Source: Geobacter sp. UBA6802
GTDB lineage: Bacteria > Desulfobacterota > Desulfuromonadia > Geobacterales > Pseudopelobacteraceae
Direction: 5' to 3'
DNA length: 7,887 nucleotides
Assembly: GCA_002452325.1 (NCBI GenBank)
Contig: DKFG01000311.1
Span: 1-7,887, forward strand
In this document: positions 5,913 to 7,887 of the stretch, piece after piece
Numbering within the stretch: position 1 is the first letter of the stretch
Layout of the letters: every line of letters begins with the position of its first letter
Program-made: the position numbers and the translations under genes
Notes under the pieces: model-generated
Told to the model about the DNA's origin: nothing
What the model saw: only the letters and a program-made list of their open reading frames with translations
Databases searched by the model: none

Positions 5913-7298
5913 ATGTTCACTGTTCAGGAGATCATTGCCATCACCAATGGCACCCCCACCGGCCCTGTAACCGGTACCGTCAGCGGCATATCCACCGACT
6001 CTCGCACGTGTATGCCGGGTCAGCTCTTTGTACCGCTCAAGGGAGAACGATTTGATGGCCACGATTACCTGACAGCACCAACCGCCGGTATTACCGTATG
6101 TCTGTGCAGTACGGCCTGGTTGCAGCAACACCGTTTGCCGGAGCGGATCACCGGCATTGCAGTACCTGATACCCTGCGTGCCCTGGGTGATCTGGCCGCT
6201 GCCTGGCGTAAGCAATTTGCCCTGACCATGATCGGTGTTACCGGTAGTAACGGCAAGACCACCACCAAAGAGATGCTGGCAGCCATTCTCTCGAAGGTAG
6301 ACAGCGGACTCAAGACCAGCGGCAATCTGAATAATCTGATCGGACTGCCTCAGATGGTGTTCCAGCTACGCCCAGAACACTGCTGGGCTGTACTGGAGAT
6401 GGGCATGAGTGAGCCGGGTGAGATCAATCGTCTGGCAGAGATAGCCCAGCCCTCAATCGGTATTGTGCTGAACGCCTTTCCTGCTCATCTGCAGAGCATG
6501 GGCACGGTTGAAGCCGTGGCAAAGGCTAAGGGTGAGTTGCTGCATCGGATTCAGGACGGCGGATTGGCAGTGGTAAACGCCGATGACCCACGTATTGCCG
6601 CGCTGCCCCAGAATCCATCGGCCCGCAGGGTAAGCTTTGGCATCAAACGCGGGGAAGTCCGTGCTGCATCGATTGTCACACAGGGAGTCAATGGTCAGCG
6701 GTGTACTCTGATAACCCCCAAAGGGACCACAGAACTCCAGCTGCAGGCACTGGGGCAGCACAATCTGTACAACGCACTGGCTGCAACTGCGGCCCTGCTT
6801 GACAAAGTAGAGCTTGAAACCATTGTGGAGGGACTTGCCTCATTTACCCCCTACCACGGTCGTTTCAGACCTGAACCGCTTGCAGGTGGCCGCCTGTTGA
6901 TTGATGACAGCTACAATGCCAACCCGGCCTCCTGTGCTGCTGCACTGGCAACGCTCAAGGAGATCAGGCAGCAGCACCGTGTTGTGGTGGTGTTGGGTGA
7001 CATGCTTGAATTGGGTGATGATGAGCGAGAGCTGCACTGTCAGCTGGGGAGACAGGCGGCGGCTGTGGCTGACCAGCTCTACGTGCTGGGAACGCTTACC
7101 CGGGAGACCGCCGCCGCAGCCCGGGAGGCCGGTATGTCTGCCGAGGCGGTCTGTCATGCCGGCAGTCATGCCGAGATTATCGCGGCTCTCACAAAGGACG
7201 TTGAGGTTGGTGATCTGCTCTTGATCAAAGGGTCTCGTGGGATGCAGATGGATAAAATCGCTGCGGCACTCCGTGCAGCAGCACATCAGGAGGGTTAA
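5913..7298 (+). CDS. murF: UDP-N-acetylmuramoyl-tripeptide--D-alanyl-D-alanine ligase MurF
   Basis: MurF adds D-Ala-D-Ala to the UDP-MurNAc tripeptide, the last cytoplasmic step in building the pentapeptide precursor, using ATP. The 461 residues match the family's usual length. The N-terminal substrate domain has GISTDSRTCMPGQLFVPLKG (25-44) and FDGHDY (47-52). The ATPase domain has the P-loop GSNGKTT (111-117), NLNNLIGLP (138-146), LEMGMSEPGEI (161-171), NAFPAHLQSMGT (187-198) and AKAKGEL (203-209). Next come NADDPR (222-227) and GQHNLYNALAA (281-291). The C-terminal domain has FTPYHGRF (311-318), DDSYNANP (331-338), LGDMLELG (361-368) and LIKGSRGMQMDK (437-448). ATG 5913 starts one base after the murE stop (TGAGATG), implying translational coupling with murE, whose product it uses. 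DDSYNANP and the D-Ala-D-Ala-ligase type C-domain separate it from MurC, MurD and MurE. Confidence 0.97.
   Translation: MFTVQEIIAITNGTPTGPVTGTVSGISTDSRTCMPGQLFVPLKGERFDGHDYLTAPTAGITVCLCSTAWLQQHRLPERITGIAVPDTLRALGDLAAAWRKQFALTMIGVTGSNGKTTTKEMLAAILSKVDSGLKTSGNLNNLIGLPQMVFQLRPEHCWAVLEMGMSEPGEINRLAEIAQPSIGIVLNAFPAHLQSMGTVEAVAKAKGELLHRIQDGGLAVVNADDPRIAALPQNPSARRVSFGIKRGEVRAASIVTQGVNGQRCTLITPKGTTELQLQALGQHNLYNALAATAALLDKVELETIVEGLASFTPYHGRFRPEPLAGGRLLIDDSYNANPASCAAALATLKEIRQQHRVVVVLGDMLELGDDERELHCQLGRQAAAVADQLYVLGTLTRETAAAAREAGMSAEAVCHAGSHAEIIAALTKDVEVGDLLLIKGSRGMQMDKIAAALRAAAHQEG
7288..7294 (+). promoter_or_regulatory. Ribosome binding site of mraY
   Basis: AGGAGGG overlaps the last codons of murF, 9 bases before ATG 7304. 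It is a near-consensus Shine-Dalgarno sequence and fixes the mraY start. Confidence 0.75.
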
Positions 7299-7303
7299 GG
7301 CCG

Positions 7304-7887
7304 ATGCTCTTTCATCTGTTTTACCCGCTGGCTTCAGATCTCAAGATTCTGAATATATTCAAATATCTTACTTTCAGAACCATCTATGCCATGATTACGG
7401 CCCTGATCGTCTGTTTTGTACTGGGGCCCTGGATCATCCGCAGGCTTGAAGGATTGCAGGCCCGCCAGGTCATCCGTACTGACGGACCTGAATCACACCT
7501 TGAGAAGCAGGGTACCCCCACTATGGGTGGTCTGATAATCCTGGGCGCCATTATTGTGCCGACCCTGTTATGGGCCGACCTGACCAACCGCTATGTCTGG
7601 CTGACCCTGCTTATTCTGATGGGGTATGGTCTGATCGGTTTTGTGGATGACTATCGCAAGGTGGTGGAAAAAAATACCAAAGGGCTGTCGGCACGGCAGA
7701 AGATGTTCTGGCAGATCCTGCTGGCTGGCGGGGTGGCTACCTATCTCTATCTGATGCCCGGTTTCAACACAATGCTGTATGTGCCGTTTTTCAAGAACTT
7801 CCACCCTGATCTGGGTATCCTGTTTATTCCGTTCGTCACCCTGGTGATCGTCGGGGCAAGTAATGCCGTCAACCTGACCGACGGCCT
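7304..7887 (+). CDS. mraY: Phospho-N-acetylmuramoyl-pentapeptide transferase MraY, 5' part (cut by window end)
   Basis: MraY is an integral membrane enzyme that transfers phospho-MurNAc-pentapeptide from UDP to undecaprenyl phosphate, making lipid I. The frame is open from ATG 7304 to the window edge: 194 codons, a little over half of the family's roughly 360 residues. Visible family features are RTDGPESHLEKQGTPTMGG (58-76), the magnesium-binding and catalytic-region Asp pair in GFVDDYRKV (112-120), KNTKGLSARQKM (123-134) and SNAVNLTDG (186-194). Five hydrophobic segments lie near 24-42, 74-90, 98-114, 134-150 and 172-188, as expected for the first half of a ten-helix protein. The N-terminus MLFHLFYPLASDLKILNIFKY is typical. 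It starts 5 bases after the murF stop. The truncation is only the window boundary, not a gene defect. Confidence 0.97.
   Translation, partial: MLFHLFYPLASDLKILNIFKYLTFRTIYAMITALIVCFVLGPWIIRRLEGLQARQVIRTDGPESHLEKQGTPTMGGLIILGAIIVPTLLWADLTNRYVWLTLLILMGYGLIGFVDDYRKVVEKNTKGLSARQKMFWQILLAGGVATYLYLMPGFNTMLYVPFFKNFHPDLGILFIPFVTLVIVGASNAVNLTDG

Noticed and set aside
5300..5920. 206-codon - strand frame opposite the 3' half of murE
   Set aside because: It is antisense to conserved MurE motifs (VDYAHTGD, DNPR, GKGHED) and has no family features of its own.
6471..6510. MurF reads NAFPAHLQSMGT where some relatives read NIGxAHLE
   Set aside because: This segment varies among MurF proteins (E. coli also differs), and AH with the following Gly is kept, so it is not treated as unusual.
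1..7887. A mobile element, CRISPR array, toxin-antitoxin pair or defence system
   Set aside because: No transposase, integrase, regularly spaced repeat array, tRNA or paired small genes were seen. The window is filled by a standard dcw cluster in conserved order.

Overview
The window is the 5' part of a division and cell wall (dcw) cluster, all on the + strand: mraZ, rsmH (mraW), ftsL, ftsI, murE, murF and the first half of mraY. This is the canonical bacterial gene order. The organism is probably a Gram-negative deltaproteobacterium of the Geobacter/Trichlorobacter type (Desulfuromonadales). Three things suggest this: MurE carries the meso-diaminopimelate-type DNPR motif, the FtsI-type penicillin-binding protein carries one C-terminal PASTA domain, and the codon use and the small protein upstream look Geobacter-like from memory. 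The genus call is inference; no search was run.

Layout. Bases 55-393 encode a small unrecognised protein with a beta-rich N-terminal part and a charged, proline-rich tail. A strong intrinsic terminator (416-448) closes that unit. A good sigma70-type promoter follows (TTGACA at 480-485, extended -10 TGG-TATAGT at 499-507). Immediately after the expected transcription start come three GTGG-containing direct repeats with an exact 10-bp period (516-545), the expected operator of the MraZ repressor encoded next. From 571 to the window end the genes are packed end to end. They overlap by one base (mraZ/rsmH) or are separated by 1-29 bases, depending on start choice, with no terminator seen between them, so they read as one operon.

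How the genes work together. MraZ likely represses its own operon. RsmH methylates 16S rRNA. FtsL and FtsI belong to the septal division machinery, with FtsI making septal peptidoglycan cross-links. MurE and MurF add the third amino acid and the terminal D-Ala-D-Ala to the UDP-MurNAc peptide. MraY transfers the finished phospho-MurNAc-pentapeptide to undecaprenyl phosphate at the membrane.

I see no mobile element, CRISPR array, RNA gene or defence system. This is largely an ordinary housekeeping region. The points most worth a second look are the MraZ operator architecture, the extra loop in MraZ, the PASTA-tailed FtsI and the uncharacterised upstream gene. Several gene starts were moved from the longest possible reading frame to codons with better ribosome binding sites.
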